This document shows, piece by piece, positions 1-8,128 of a stretch of 31,376 nt of DNA (the stretch's first letter is position 1; every line of letters starts with the position of its first letter). Made by a program: the position numbers and the translations under genes. The notes below the pieces were generated by a model. It worked only from the letters and a program-made list of their open reading frames with translations, was not told where the DNA came from and searched no databases. Source of the DNA: Cellvibrionaceae bacterium (GTDB lineage: Bacteria; Pseudomonadota; Gammaproteobacteria; Pseudomonadales; Cellvibrionaceae); assembly GCA_021151525.1 (NCBI GenBank), contig JAGKXD010000046.1, forward strand, positions 1 to 31,376, given 5' to 3'.

Positions 1-182
1 GTTTTACGGTAATGCACTGCGCTACAAGTCTTGATTTGGATAAAGGCCGATCATGCAATCCCATAAAACAATAAATTTATACTCAAATCATTAAATAATA
101 TTTAATCGCTGAATTATCCCCGTAAGTTTGAGCTCAAAAAGCTCTTTTGCAGTCCTTTTATAAAAATAGCGAGAGAAGTTGT
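1..182. other. Upstream region of the mannanase gene
   Basis: AT-rich leader with no gene I can support. It contains a perfect 12-bp palindrome, TTTGAGCTCAAA, at 127-138. The same bases can form a short hairpin (GAGCT 130-134 with AGCTC 140-144) followed by four Ts, so an operator, an attenuator or chance are all possible. A ribosome binding site GAGAGAAG lies at 171-178, four bases before the ATG at 183. No clear -35/-10 pair was found; an AT-rich TATAAA at 159-164 has no convincing -35 partner. Confidence 0.35.
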
Positions 183-1508
183 ATGCCAAAGATTAGTGTT
201 CTTTTGTGTGTGGCCATAAGCCTAGGTTTAATCGGTTGTGGTGGGGGCGGCGGTGGCGGTAGCTCTCCTGCGCCAGCTCCGGACGTGAAATCCAGTGCAT
301 CTAGCTCCAGTTCTGTTTCCTCTGTGTCCTCCAGTTCCAGCTCTTCGTTGGTGGCTTCCAGCTCATCCAGCAGTAAGGCGACTGGGGCTAGCTTAACCAA
401 AGACAACGTGATGGATTATATGGTGGACTCCAATGCTACCGCCGAGACCAGAGCTTTGTTCTACAACTTGAAGGTTTTATCCAAAACCAAGTTTGTGATT
501 GGTCAGCAGGATGCGTTCAACGCTTTCTACGCTGGCGATTCCAGCATGTCAGACATCAAAAAAACCACGGGCAGCGACCCAGGCTTATTGGGTTCGGATT
601 TTATTTTTATCACCGATATTCAAAACGATGGCACTAGCGGCAACTGGTTTTATCAGCAAGAGCAAAAGGTTACCAAGGATATTAAAGATGCCTACGCAAA
701 AGGCATGATTAATATTATGTCTTGGCATGTGCGCGAGCCTTACCACGATAAAGTTTTTTACGTGAGCGATATGACCGCCACCGAAAAATCCAGTGCATTT
801 AAAAGCATTATGCCCGGCGGTGCCAACCACGAATGGTATAAAAAGAAATTGGATAAAGTTGCATCGGTATTCAACAGTTTGAAAGGTGCCAAGGGTGAAT
901 CTATTCCCGTTATTTTCCGACCCTTCCATGAATACGATGGTAGCTGGTTTTGGTGGGGCGCTGACTTCTGCACACCGGATGAATTTAAAATGGTTTATCG
1001 CTTTACCGTGGAATATTTGCGCGATACCAAAGGCGTTCATAACGTGATTTACGCACTCGGCCCAGATAATAGTTACGACACCAGAGATAAATATTTAAGC
1101 CGCTACCCAGGTGATGATTATGTCGATTTATTAGGTATGGATAATTATTGGGATTTGCGCAAAGACGCTGGTCAAACTGGTGCAGATCTAGCGCATAAAA
1201 AGCTCAAAGTAATTTCTGATTTAGCAATCGAAAAAACCAAAATTGCCGCCATGACTGAGACAGGTTATGAGGTTGGTGGCAGCAATACTCCGGTGACGGG
1301 TTGGTTCTCAAATTATCTTTATAACGTACTCACAAAAGATGATCTTGAAATTGCATTTGTGATGTTCTGGGGTAATGGTGGCAACAGCGGCGCTAACTAT
1401 TATGTACCCGCTCCTTCAGCAAGCAATGCGCAGGATTTTATTGATTTTGCCAACAAGACAGATGCGTTACTACAATCTAAGTTGCCGAGCCTTTATGCAA
1501 TGCCGTGA
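183..1508 (+). CDS. GH26 beta-mannanase, surface lipoprotein
   Basis: Glycoside hydrolase family 26 enzyme that cleaves beta-1,4-mannosidic bonds in mannan or its oligosaccharides. The start is placed at ATG 183, not the in-frame TTG at 147, because GAGAGAAG precedes it and the signal peptide then begins MPKISVLL. A lipobox LIGC puts the lipidated Cys at residue 19, followed by a Gly run and a Ser-rich linker (about residues 27-68), so the enzyme is probably tethered to the outer membrane. The catalytic domain shows FRPFHE with acid/base Glu250 and MTETGYE with nucleophile Glu359, plus the family's WFWWG, GMDNYWD and FWGNGG segments. Lipid-anchored GH26 mannanases of Cellvibrio japonicus, such as the mannobiohydrolase Man26C, have this architecture. 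Whether this one is exo- or endo-acting cannot be read from sequence. No second carbohydrate-binding module is present. It stands alone and ends at a hairpin terminator. Confidence 0.93.
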   Translation: MPKISVLLCVAISLGLIGCGGGGGGGSSPAPAPDVKSSASSSSSVSSVSSSSSSSLVASSSSSSKATGASLTKDNVMDYMVDSNATAETRALFYNLKVLSKTKFVIGQQDAFNAFYAGDSSMSDIKKTTGSDPGLLGSDFIFITDIQNDGTSGNWFYQQEQKVTKDIKDAYAKGMINIMSWHVREPYHDKVFYVSDMTATEKSSAFKSIMPGGANHEWYKKKLDKVASVFNSLKGAKGESIPVIFRPFHEYDGSWFWWGADFCTPDEFKMVYRFTVEYLRDTKGVHNVIYALGPDNSYDTRDKYLSRYPGDDYVDLLGMDNYWDLRKDAGQTGADLAHKKLKVISDLAIEKTKIAAMTETGYEVGGSNTPVTGWFSNYLYNVLTKDDLEIAFVMFWGNGGNSGANYYVPAPSASNAQDFIDFANKTDALLQSKLPSLYAMP

Positions 1509-1590
1509 TACTCATGCAACTCAGGAGTTGTTAAAAGCGGAAGATTTAATTTCATCCGCATTAACGCTTGGTTACATGCGCAATGTGTAA

Positions 1591-1616
1591 AAAAGCCGGC
1601 AATAGCCGGCTTTTTT
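1591..1616. terminator. Bidirectional intrinsic terminator, mannanase/hemH
   Basis: Perfect 10-bp stem AAAAGCCGGC (1591-1600) and GCCGGCTTTT (1605-1614) with an AATA loop. It has a T-run on the plus strand and an A-run upstream that becomes a T-run on the minus strand. It lies between the convergent mannanase and hemH genes and overlaps the hemH stop codon (1615-1617), so it can end transcription from both sides. Confidence 0.85.
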
Positions 1617-2637
1617 AAGCAACGTACTGACGAATGATGTTCGTGAGTGCGTTTATATGATCGGTGCGGTCGTTTAACGCAGCAATATAACGATATTTTT
1701 CGCCGCCAGCGTGCATAAAAATTTCTCGGTTTTCCACCGCGAGTTCTTCCAATGTTTCCAAACAGTCGGCGCTGAATGCTGGAGATATTATGGCAACATT
1801 TTTAATTCCACTCTTGGCCAGTTCTTCTAAGGTTGCATCTGTATAAGGTTGCAACCATTCCGCATAGCCAAAACGCGATTGAAATGTGGTGAGGTATTCG
1901 TCTCTATGTAAACCTAGTTTTTCTGCTACTAAGCGCGTGGTTTTTTGGCACAGGCAATAGTAGGGGTCCCCTAAATCTAAATTGCGCTTGGGCATGCCGT
2001 GGTAAGATAGCAATAATTTTTCCGGCTTTCCGTTTTGATCAAAATCTTCTTGAATACTATTTGCGAGTGCATCAATAAATAAATTGTTATCACAATAGTT
2101 GTTAATAAAATGTAACTCGGGCACAAAGCGCCATTTTTGCAATTCGCGCGTCACAGCATCAAAAGTCGAACCTGTGGTTGCGGCGGCATATTGCGGGTAG
2201 AGCGGCAACACAATAATTTTACGCACGCCTTCTTGTTGAAATTCGCGCAGAGCTTTGGTGATAGACGGGTTGCCGTAGCGCATACCCAATTTCACCCGCG
2301 CAGATTCGCCTAATTGAGTTTGGATTGCGGTAGTTTGATTCTTGCTAATAGCGAGCAGAGGGGAGCCTTCTGGGGTCCAAATGGATGCATATTTAGCCGC
2401 AGATTTTTTTGGGCGCACGCGCAGGATAATGCCGTGCAATATCAACATCCAAACAATCTTGGGAATTTCAATAACTCTGGGGTCTGCTAAAAATTCTGCC
2501 AAATAGCGACGTAAAGCGGGTGCAGTAGGTGCGTCCGGCGTGCCTAGGTTGACCAGTAAAACGCCAGTTTTTCTGGGGGATGCTTGGTGAAAGAGTGGAT
2601 CTATAGCTTGCGTGGTAGCGGAATAGGTGTTCTTCAT
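1615..2637 (-). CDS. hemH: Ferrochelatase
   Basis: Inserts ferrous iron into protoporphyrin IX, the last step of protoheme synthesis. With the start at ATG 2637 the protein has 340 residues, normal for the family; the open frame extends to 2718 but the extra 27 residues look unrelated. Family motifs are clear: GVLLVNLGTPDAPT at the N-terminus, YPQYAAATTGS, LSYHGMP with the catalytic His213, and SPAFSADCLETLEE with the conserved Glu294. A CLC pair (Cys228, Cys230) follows the SYHG segment, and Cys292 sits next to the catalytic Glu. Some bacterial ferrochelatases bind a [2Fe-2S] cluster, and these cysteines could be ligands, but that is inference. The gene is monocistronic, convergent with the mannanase and divergent from the sensor kinase at 2821. 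The ribosome binding site is weak. Confidence 0.96.
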   Translation of the reverse strand: MKNTYSATTQAIDPLFHQASPRKTGVLLVNLGTPDAPTAPALRRYLAEFLADPRVIEIPKIVWMLILHGIILRVRPKKSAAKYASIWTPEGSPLLAISKNQTTAIQTQLGESARVKLGMRYGNPSITKALREFQQEGVRKIIVLPLYPQYAAATTGSTFDAVTRELQKWRFVPELHFINNYCDNNLFIDALANSIQEDFDQNGKPEKLLLSYHGMPKRNLDLGDPYYCLCQKTTRLVAEKLGLHRDEYLTTFQSRFGYAEWLQPYTDATLEELAKSGIKNVAIISPAFSADCLETLEELAVENREIFMHAGGEKYRYIAALNDRTDHINALTNIIRQYVA

Positions 2638-2820
2638 GCAATCTGGGTTCCGAGGATTGTAATGTATCGCTGTGAGGGCATTAAGGCGCACTCTAACAGG
2701 GATGATTTTATCTAGCAAAACCCTTGTGGCAATGAATTTGGGCTAAGCTGTACATATTGTTACGCAGTAAAGTTGTCGTGAGTTCACGGCGGTATTCATT
2801 TTGGGTTATTTAGGCGTGGT

Positions 2821-4698
2821 ATGGACATTCGTAAGCGGTTAAAGCGTATAGCTCTATGGAAAAAGTTTACCTGTTTGGGGCTCTTATGTTTGTCGGTTAT
2901 TTTCTTGCCGACATTTTTGTATTGGAAAGAAGTTCAGCAAGATCTTCGTTTCGCTGCAAAGGAACAACAAGGGCTACCACAGGCGCAATTAATTTTGAAT
3001 ATTATTCAGCGCACCCAACAGCATCGTGGATTGTGTGCGCGCTTCTTGCAGGATTCAGCTATGTCTCAGCGCGAGCAACGCGCAAAAGCTGAGGAGTTGG
3101 AAACTGCCATCTTTGCTTACGAAATTTATTTAGACAAAAACCCGAACGAAAAGCACAAAGCTGAATTCACGGCCATGGTGGATTACTGGCACAACATCCA
3201 TCGCAAAGTTGCGCATAAAAATATTAATTATGTGGAAAGCTTTGAGCAGCACACTTATCTAATCACAATGCAGTTACAATTTTTGCAAAGCATTGTTGAT
3301 TATTATCAATTAAGTTTGGATCCGGATGCTGACGGTTATTTTCTGATTGATGCTAGTTTAATGAAATTGCCGGAGCTTACCGAAACTCTCGCACAAATTC
3401 GCGGCTATGGTATGGGCTTGCTGACCAAGGGTGAAGCTACTTTTGATGAGCGAGCTCATTTGCAAGCGCTATTGCTACTGAGCCAATCTAAAATGAGTTA
3501 TTTAAGCACTAGCATAGATAAAGCTATTACCGGTAAACACAGCGACAACACCAGCATTTACGAACATTATCAAACGACCAAAACCCAATATCAAAAAATT
3601 GTTGAGCTTGCGCAGCAAGAAATTATTGCCAAGCAGGAGCTTAGCTTTGCGCCAGATGAATATTATTCGGCATTCACCTTGGGCGTAAATAGTTATTACG
3701 CCTATGCGCATTTTTCAATTGAGCAATTAGATCGCGTTCTGCGCGAGCGCGTTGATAGCAGAAAGCACCACATGTGGGCGCTGCTTTTTTATGTGCTGTG
3801 TTTTACGCTGGTAGTTGCATTTGTGTGTATTCGCTTTGTGCGTCGATTGCTACATCAACTGGGGGGCGAGCCAAGCTACGCTGTTGAAGTAGTGCAAGCG
3901 ATTACGCTGGGTGATGCGCAGTGTGAGATTGATACTGCGTACCCTGACTCGCTCTTGGGTAAAGTAAAAATAATGCAGGATAAATTGAGCCAAAACGATC
4001 GGTTGAAAAGTGAATTTGTGTCAACCGTTAGCCATGAATTGCGTACGCCATTAACCGCAATTACCGGAGCGCTATCCCTAGCGGTTAGTGGGCAGCTGGG
4101 TACACTGCCAACATCTGCGTTAAATGTGTTGGATATAGCTCAAAAAAATAGCCAACGGTTAACGGAGTTAATTAATGACTTGTTAGATATGGATAGGTTA
4201 TCGATTGGCCGGCTAGAGTTAAATATGGTTGTTCAGCCCTTGATGCCAATTGTTGATGATGCCTGCCTGTCAATGACATCCTATTTGCAAAAATACGGTG
4301 TGCATTTGTTAATGGGGCCGCGGTTTGAGTATGCGTTAATCAATGTGGATGCGCGTCGCTTGCGACAAGTGCTGGTAAACTTTTTGTCAAACGCCGCTAA
4401 ATTTTCTCACAAAGGCGATGAAATTGTTGTCAATACCAGTGTGCATGCAAGCACAGTAAGAATTGAAGTTGTCGATCATGGGCAGGGCATTTCCGAAGAA
4501 TTCCAAAGTAGGATTTTTGAGAAATTTGCGCAAGCCGATGCATCAGATTCGCGCGCCGTTGGCGGCACAGGTTTGGGGCTCGCTATCGCCAAAGAGCTCA
4601 TCACGCAAATGCGGGGCACAATAGGGTTTACATCTACTGTTGGAGTGGGTTCCTGCTTTTATATTGAGTTACCGCTTGAAGAGGCTAATAGCGATTAA
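2821..4698 (+). CDS. Orphan membrane sensor histidine kinase
   Basis: 625-residue inner-membrane kinase. TM1 is at about 14-34, a helical periplasmic sensor at about 35-315 and TM2 at about 316-340. A short HAMP-like linker follows with LGGEPSYAVEVV (347-358), wording more typical of methyl-accepting chemotaxis proteins. Next come HisKA with SHELRTPL (phospho-acceptor His405) and HATPase_c with the N box NFLSNAAKF (Asn524), G1 DHGQGIS and GGTGLGLAIAKEL. The sensor contains QRTQQHRGL near 63-70 and LDPDADGYFLID near 166-177, patterns found in the four-helix periplasmic sensors of some chemotaxis receptors and kinases, including nitrate/nitrite-sensing-type domains. The ligand is unknown. There is no receiver domain and no adjacent response regulator, so its partner is elsewhere. 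The 3' end overlaps the convergent gene at 4685 by 14 bases. Confidence 0.92.
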   Translation: MDIRKRLKRIALWKKFTCLGLLCLSVIFLPTFLYWKEVQQDLRFAAKEQQGLPQAQLILNIIQRTQQHRGLCARFLQDSAMSQREQRAKAEELETAIFAYEIYLDKNPNEKHKAEFTAMVDYWHNIHRKVAHKNINYVESFEQHTYLITMQLQFLQSIVDYYQLSLDPDADGYFLIDASLMKLPELTETLAQIRGYGMGLLTKGEATFDERAHLQALLLLSQSKMSYLSTSIDKAITGKHSDNTSIYEHYQTTKTQYQKIVELAQQEIIAKQELSFAPDEYYSAFTLGVNSYYAYAHFSIEQLDRVLRERVDSRKHHMWALLFYVLCFTLVVAFVCIRFVRRLLHQLGGEPSYAVEVVQAITLGDAQCEIDTAYPDSLLGKVKIMQDKLSQNDRLKSEFVSTVSHELRTPLTAITGALSLAVSGQLGTLPTSALNVLDIAQKNSQRLTELINDLLDMDRLSIGRLELNMVVQPLMPIVDDACLSMTSYLQKYGVHLLMGPRFEYALINVDARRLRQVLVNFLSNAAKFSHKGDEIVVNTSVHASTVRIEVVDHGQGISEEFQSRIFEKFAQADASDSRAVGGTGLGLAIAKELITQMRGTIGFTSTVGVGSCFYIELPLEEANSD

Positions 4699-5107
4699 GA
4701 AAATCGCCTGAGTCGATCATTTTCAACTCGGTGATATCGTGTTGGTAAACGTAAGTCCAGGCCTGCATGATTTCACCGCTGCTCAAGATGACTTCGGCCA
4801 TGCGGCGTTCGTATTCATGGGGTTGCGGTGATTTTTTTGCACAACCTTCATAGACATCTAAATCATGTAATTGCGCTTCATCTTCCAATAAATAAATTTC
4901 ACCAATAGCCCAGTGCTCGGTTTCGCTGAGCACTAGGCCTGGGTAGTAATCAACCATAAATAATTGTCCGCGAATTTTTGCGGGCGATACATAGTCAGCG
5001 CGACGTAAATATTCTTTGTGCGCACCTGATTCGCATTCTTTGCGCAGTGTGCCGTATACAAACAAATAATGCGGGTTTTGTGTGTCGTCAAGATCTGAGT
5101 CGTACAT
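4685..5107 (-). CDS. Gamma-glutamylcyclotransferase-fold (AIG2-like) protein
   Basis: 140-residue member of the GGCT/AIG2 family, whose members release 5-oxoproline from gamma-glutamyl amines or peptides. FVYGTLRKE at residues 16-24 is the family's substrate-pocket signature, and DVYEG (84-88) carries Glu87, the likely general acid/base. GQLFMVDYYPG and AIGEIYLL complete the fold's pattern. The exact substrate cannot be told. The ATG is four bases after the tag stop codon and its ribosome binding site lies inside tag, so it is the third gene of a WYL regulator-tag-GGCT operon. A link with DNA repair or glutathione turnover is suggested only by this context. The 3' end overlaps the kinase gene on the other strand. 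Confidence 0.88.
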   Translation of the reverse strand: MYDSDLDDTQNPHYLFVYGTLRKECESGAHKEYLRRADYVSPAKIRGQLFMVDYYPGLVLSETEHWAIGEIYLLEDEAQLHDLDVYEGCAKKSPQPHEYERRMAEVILSSGEIMQAWTYVYQHDITELKMIDSGDFLNRY

Positions 5108-5111
5108 GAAT

Positions 5112-5690
5112 TTATTTACCTGTGGTGCTTACTTTGTATTTGTGGCAAGTTGTTATGTGGTCGTTCACCATACCAGTAGCCTGCATAAAAGCGTAGCAGA
5201 TAGTGGTGCCGACAAAGTTAAAGCCGCGCTGTTTAAGCGCTTTACTCATGGCATCGGATTCTGGCGTGGAGGCAACGGCTTGCCCTATGTTTTTTAATTT
5301 ATTGTGCTTGGTTTTTCCGCCCACAAAGCTCCATAAAAATTCGCAGAAGTCTTCACCATTTTTTTGCATGGCTAAATAGGCTTGTGCATTTTTAACCGCG
5401 CTTTCAATTTTTAAACGGTTGCGAATAATGCCTTCGTTTTGCAGTAGCTTGGCTTTTTTTGCTTCTGTGTAGCGCGCAATTTTGACGGGATCAAAATTAT
5501 CAAAAGCTTTGCGATAATTTTCGCGTTTGCGCAATACTGTAATCCATGAAAGGCCTGCTTGTGCGCCCTCCAGAATTAAAAATTCAAATAATTTTTGGTT
5601 GTCGTAAAGCGGGACGCCCCATTCTGTATCGTGATATTCCATATAAAGTGGGTCATCTCCGCACCAGGGGCAGCGAATTTTATCGGTCAT
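5112..5690 (-). CDS. tag: DNA-3-methyladenine glycosylase I
   Basis: Excises 3-methyladenine from alkylated DNA as the first step of base-excision repair. The 192 residues align by eye with E. coli Tag almost throughout. The structural zinc ligands are present (Cys7, His20, His178, Cys182, equivalent to E. coli Cys4, His17, His175, Cys179), and Glu41 in LEGAQAGLSWITVL matches the base-recognition Glu38. RGFNFVG and FMQATGMVNDH are also conserved. The start codon overlaps the stop of the upstream WYL regulator gene as ATGA, so translation is probably coupled. With ada and alkA at 22151-24108 the window holds three alkylation-repair proteins. Confidence 0.97.
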   Translation of the reverse strand: MTDKIRCPWCGDDPLYMEYHDTEWGVPLYDNQKLFEFLILEGAQAGLSWITVLRKRENYRKAFDNFDPVKIARYTEAKKAKLLQNEGIIRNRLKIESAVKNAQAYLAMQKNGEDFCEFLWSFVGGKTKHNKLKNIGQAVASTPESDAMSKALKQRGFNFVGTTICYAFMQATGMVNDHITTCHKYKVSTTGK

Positions 5691-6409
5691 CGTTTTTCAT
5701 CCTGACAAGAGTCTTCTTGCTCGTAGCGTTCTTTTTGCAACGCTAAAAAATGTTTCAGACTTTTGGTGTCGTGTGTTTCAAAAAAGTCAGCGAGTACACT
5801 TAAGTCATTAATGCGGTCAAGCCTAAAGGTGCGGTAATTGTTGCGCAGTTGGCACCAAGCAACCAGAGTCCACACCTTACCCCAAAAAATTAAACCCAAA
5901 GGTTCAATCACCCGTGTGGATGCTTGTGCATCGGCACGCGTGTAATCAATTTTAATGCGCTGACGAGACCGAATAGCTTCGCGAATGGGTTGGCTATGCG
6001 CGGTGTAAAATTTTTGTACATCCTCCATGAGCGGCACCAGTAGCGGTAAGGTTTCATCGCTGTGGCGCAAGTGATCGGGAAGCACAGAGAGAATTTTTTG
6101 TATGGCCTGTTTTGCATTTGCGGCCATATCAGTATCGCCCCAACTGCTTACCATGCGAGCACCTAGCAATAGGGCCTCTACTTCATGGCGATCAAACATT
6201 AAGGGCGGGAGTTGATAGCGATGCGAGAGGCGGTAGCCGACGCCGGCTTCACCCTCTACGGGTACACCGGATAAGCTCAGCGATTGTATGTCGCGATAGA
6301 CCGTTCGCTCTGATACCTGTAAGTGTTCGCTCAACTGCTTGGCGGTCATCACAGTGCGGCGATTGCGCAGCAAAGTCAGCAGTTGAAATAGGCGTTCAGC
6401 GCGTTGCAT
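5687..6409 (-). CDS. WYL-domain transcriptional regulator (YafY/HTH_11 type)
   Basis: 240-residue DNA-binding regulator. An N-terminal winged helix-turn-helix (about residues 4-62) contains LSEHLQVSERTVYRDI followed by the wing GEAGVGYRL. A WYL ligand-sensing domain (about 140-210) contains IDYTRAD, VIEPLGLIFWGKVWTLVAWCQLR and FRLDRI. WYL regulators respond to small molecules or nucleic-acid ligands, and several act in DNA-damage responses. It is the first gene of the operon with tag and the GGCT-like gene, with an ATGA overlap into tag. Control of its own operon is therefore the simplest guess. The 237-base region to the divergent pip gene holds the promoters of both, but I could not identify a clear operator. 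Confidence 0.92.
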   Translation of the reverse strand: MQRAERLFQLLTLLRNRRTVMTAKQLSEHLQVSERTVYRDIQSLSLSGVPVEGEAGVGYRLSHRYQLPPLMFDRHEVEALLLGARMVSSWGDTDMAANAKQAIQKILSVLPDHLRHSDETLPLLVPLMEDVQKFYTAHSQPIREAIRSRQRIKIDYTRADAQASTRVIEPLGLIFWGKVWTLVAWCQLRNNYRTFRLDRINDLSVLADFFETHDTKSLKHFLALQKERYEQEDSCQDEKR

Positions 6410-6646
6410 GGTCTACCTGAGTTGGGGTTGCAGTCTGCGAGTTGTGCAAAGTTTACACGAGCCGCTGCCAATAAATGTCAGTAGCGTGAAGCTTGGTGTT
6501 TTATTTGTTGATTTGGGTGAGGAATGTTCTAAAAAGTCCGCCTAAAGCCTTATGCTCTGTGCTACCTTTAGACAATGACTTCGGCCGTTCACGGCTGGGA
6601 GTTTTGCGGTTCATATAAGGTTTCATGCACATAACAAGGTCAGTCT

Positions 6647-7618
6647 ATGCATACTTTTTACCCCGAGATTAAGCCCTACCAGCGTCATATCATTGCAGTA
6701 GAACCTCCTCATGAACTTTATGTAGATGAATCGGGTAACCCAAACGGTATCCCTGTATTGTTTGTGCATGGCGGCCCTGGTGCTGGTTGTGGTAAATATG
6801 ACCGCCGCTTTTTCGACCCCCAAATCTATCGCATCGTTTTATTTGATCAACGCGGCTCAGGCCGCTCGCGCCCTCATGCAGAGCTACAGACCAACAGCAC
6901 TCAAAAGCTGGTTGAAGACATAGAGTTTATTCGTAAAACCTTGGGAATTGATAAGTGGGTTTTGTTTGGCGGCTCATGGGGTTCAACCCTTAGTTTGGTC
7001 TATGCCCAGACCTATTCTGAGCGCGTATTGGGATTAATTTTGCGCGGCATTTTCCTCTGTCGTCCGGTGGATTTGCTCTGGTTTTATCAAGACGGCGCAA
7101 GTCGTCTATTTCCGGATTATTGGGAGGATTTTATTCAGCCAATTCCGGAAGATGAGCGCCACGATATGATGAATGCTTACTATCGCCACCTCACCAGCGA
7201 CAACCAAATTCAGCAGATGACCGCTGCCAAGGCTTGGTCATTGTGGGAAGGGCGCACCGCCACTTTACGCCCAAATCAAGATGTGGTGGATTCCTTTACT
7301 GAGCCCCATCGCGCACTCTCATTGGCGCGTATTGAGGCGCATTATTTCGTCAACAATGCCTTCCTCGAAGAAAACCAAATACTGCGTGATGCGCACAAGC
7401 TCACCGATATTCCCGGTGTGATTGTGCACGGCCGCTACGATGTTATCTGTCCGCTGGACAATGCCTACTTGCTTCACAAAGCTTGGCCCGGCTCTGAATT
7501 GAATATCATTCGCGAGGCTGGCCATGCGTCGCGTGAAGCGGGAATTGTGGATGCGTTGATTCGTGCGACTAATGATATGGCAAAAGAGTTGGGCGAAAGA
7601 CCAGATCAATTGGCTTAG
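6647..7618 (+). CDS. pip: Proline iminopeptidase
   Basis: Cytoplasmic alpha/beta-hydrolase that removes N-terminal proline from peptides (peptidase family S33). 323 residues, usual length. The oxyanion-hole motif HGGPG is at 41-45 and the nucleophile elbow GGSWGS gives Ser110. Asp265 in HGRYD and His293 in EAGHAS complete the triad. DQRGSGRS (67-74) and the cap-domain segment AAKAWSLWEG are typical of this subfamily, which sets it apart from generic hydrolases. AAGG at about 6635-6639 sits seven bases before the ATG. dtd follows on the same strand after 68 bases without a terminator, so the two may be cotranscribed; as I recall the pip-dtd neighbourhood also occurs in pseudomonads. Confidence 0.96.
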   Translation: MHTFYPEIKPYQRHIIAVEPPHELYVDESGNPNGIPVLFVHGGPGAGCGKYDRRFFDPQIYRIVLFDQRGSGRSRPHAELQTNSTQKLVEDIEFIRKTLGIDKWVLFGGSWGSTLSLVYAQTYSERVLGLILRGIFLCRPVDLLWFYQDGASRLFPDYWEDFIQPIPEDERHDMMNAYYRHLTSDNQIQQMTAAKAWSLWEGRTATLRPNQDVVDSFTEPHRALSLARIEAHYFVNNAFLEENQILRDAHKLTDIPGVIVHGRYDVICPLDNAYLLHKAWPGSELNIIREAGHASREAGIVDALIRATNDMAKELGERPDQLA

Positions 7619-7686
7619 GCTATTTATGAATTAATCGCTAAAAAGCAGTGATGCTATTTAAAATTCAAGAAGTAACAGGCTCATAA

Positions 7687-8127
7687 ATGCTAGGTTTGAT
7701 TCAGCGAGTAAAAAAAGCGCAAGTCGATGTGAATGACGAGTGTGTAGGAAAAATTGAGCAAGGGATATTATTGTTGCTCGGTTTAGAGAAAGCGGATACC
7801 CACGCAACAGCAGATAAATTGATTGATAAATTATTGGCCTATCGTGTGTTTGCTGACGAGCAAAATAAAATGAATTGCAGCGTTCAGCAAATTAACGGAG
7901 GGGTATTAGTTGTATCGCAGTTCACCTTGGCCGCTGACACGCAAAAAGGTTTACGCCCTAGTTTTTCCTGTGCCATGCCGCCTCTAGAGGCTGAGCAGTT
8001 ATACGATTATTTTGTTGCTCAATTACGCACTAAACACGAAAAGGTTGCTACCGGAATATTTGCTGCAGATATGCAGGTGAGTTTAGTGAATGATGGGCCA
8101 GTCACCTTTATTTTAAAGGTGAATTAA
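7687..8127 (+). CDS. dtd: D-aminoacyl-tRNA deacylase
   Basis: Hydrolyses D-aminoacyl-tRNAs (and glycyl-tRNA(Ala)) to keep D-amino acids out of proteins; cytoplasmic dimer. 146 residues, standard length. The two signature motifs are intact: SQFTL at 77-81, and the Gly-cisPro motif within NDGPVT (135-140), which rejects L-amino acids. RVKKAQVDV at the N-terminus and the LRPSF segment are also family-typical. It ends one base before the stop codon of the convergent hybrid kinase gene, with no visible terminator between them. Confidence 0.97.
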   Translation: MLGLIQRVKKAQVDVNDECVGKIEQGILLLLGLEKADTHATADKLIDKLLAYRVFADEQNKMNCSVQQINGGVLVVSQFTLAADTQKGLRPSFSCAMPPLEAEQLYDYFVAQLRTKHEKVATGIFAADMQVSLVNDGPVTFILKVN

Positions 8128-8128
8128 T

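Noticed and set aside
2..34. Short frame ending FYGNALRYKS-stop at the left edge
   Set aside because: It could be the tail of a TIM-barrel amidohydrolase-type gene cut by the window edge, but eleven codons are too few to support a call.
147..182. TTG start extending the mannanase by 12 residues
   Set aside because: No ribosome binding site for it, and the ATG at 183 gives a textbook lipoprotein signal peptide.
585..1040. 151-codon antisense frame in the mannanase
   Set aside because: Shadow of the catalytic domain; composition is that of reverse-complemented coding sequence.
1375..1590. 71-codon plus-strand frame over the mannanase end
   Set aside because: Different frame inside a convincing gene; no family features and no ribosome binding site.
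2741..2770. LexA-like CTGT...CAG upstream of the kinase gene
   Set aside because: Spacing between CTG and CAG is 14 bases rather than 10, so it does not fit the SOS box.
6584..6595. Inverted repeat GCCGT-TC-ACGGC upstream of pip
   Set aside because: Five-base arms with a two-base centre and no supporting context; kept only as a possible operator.
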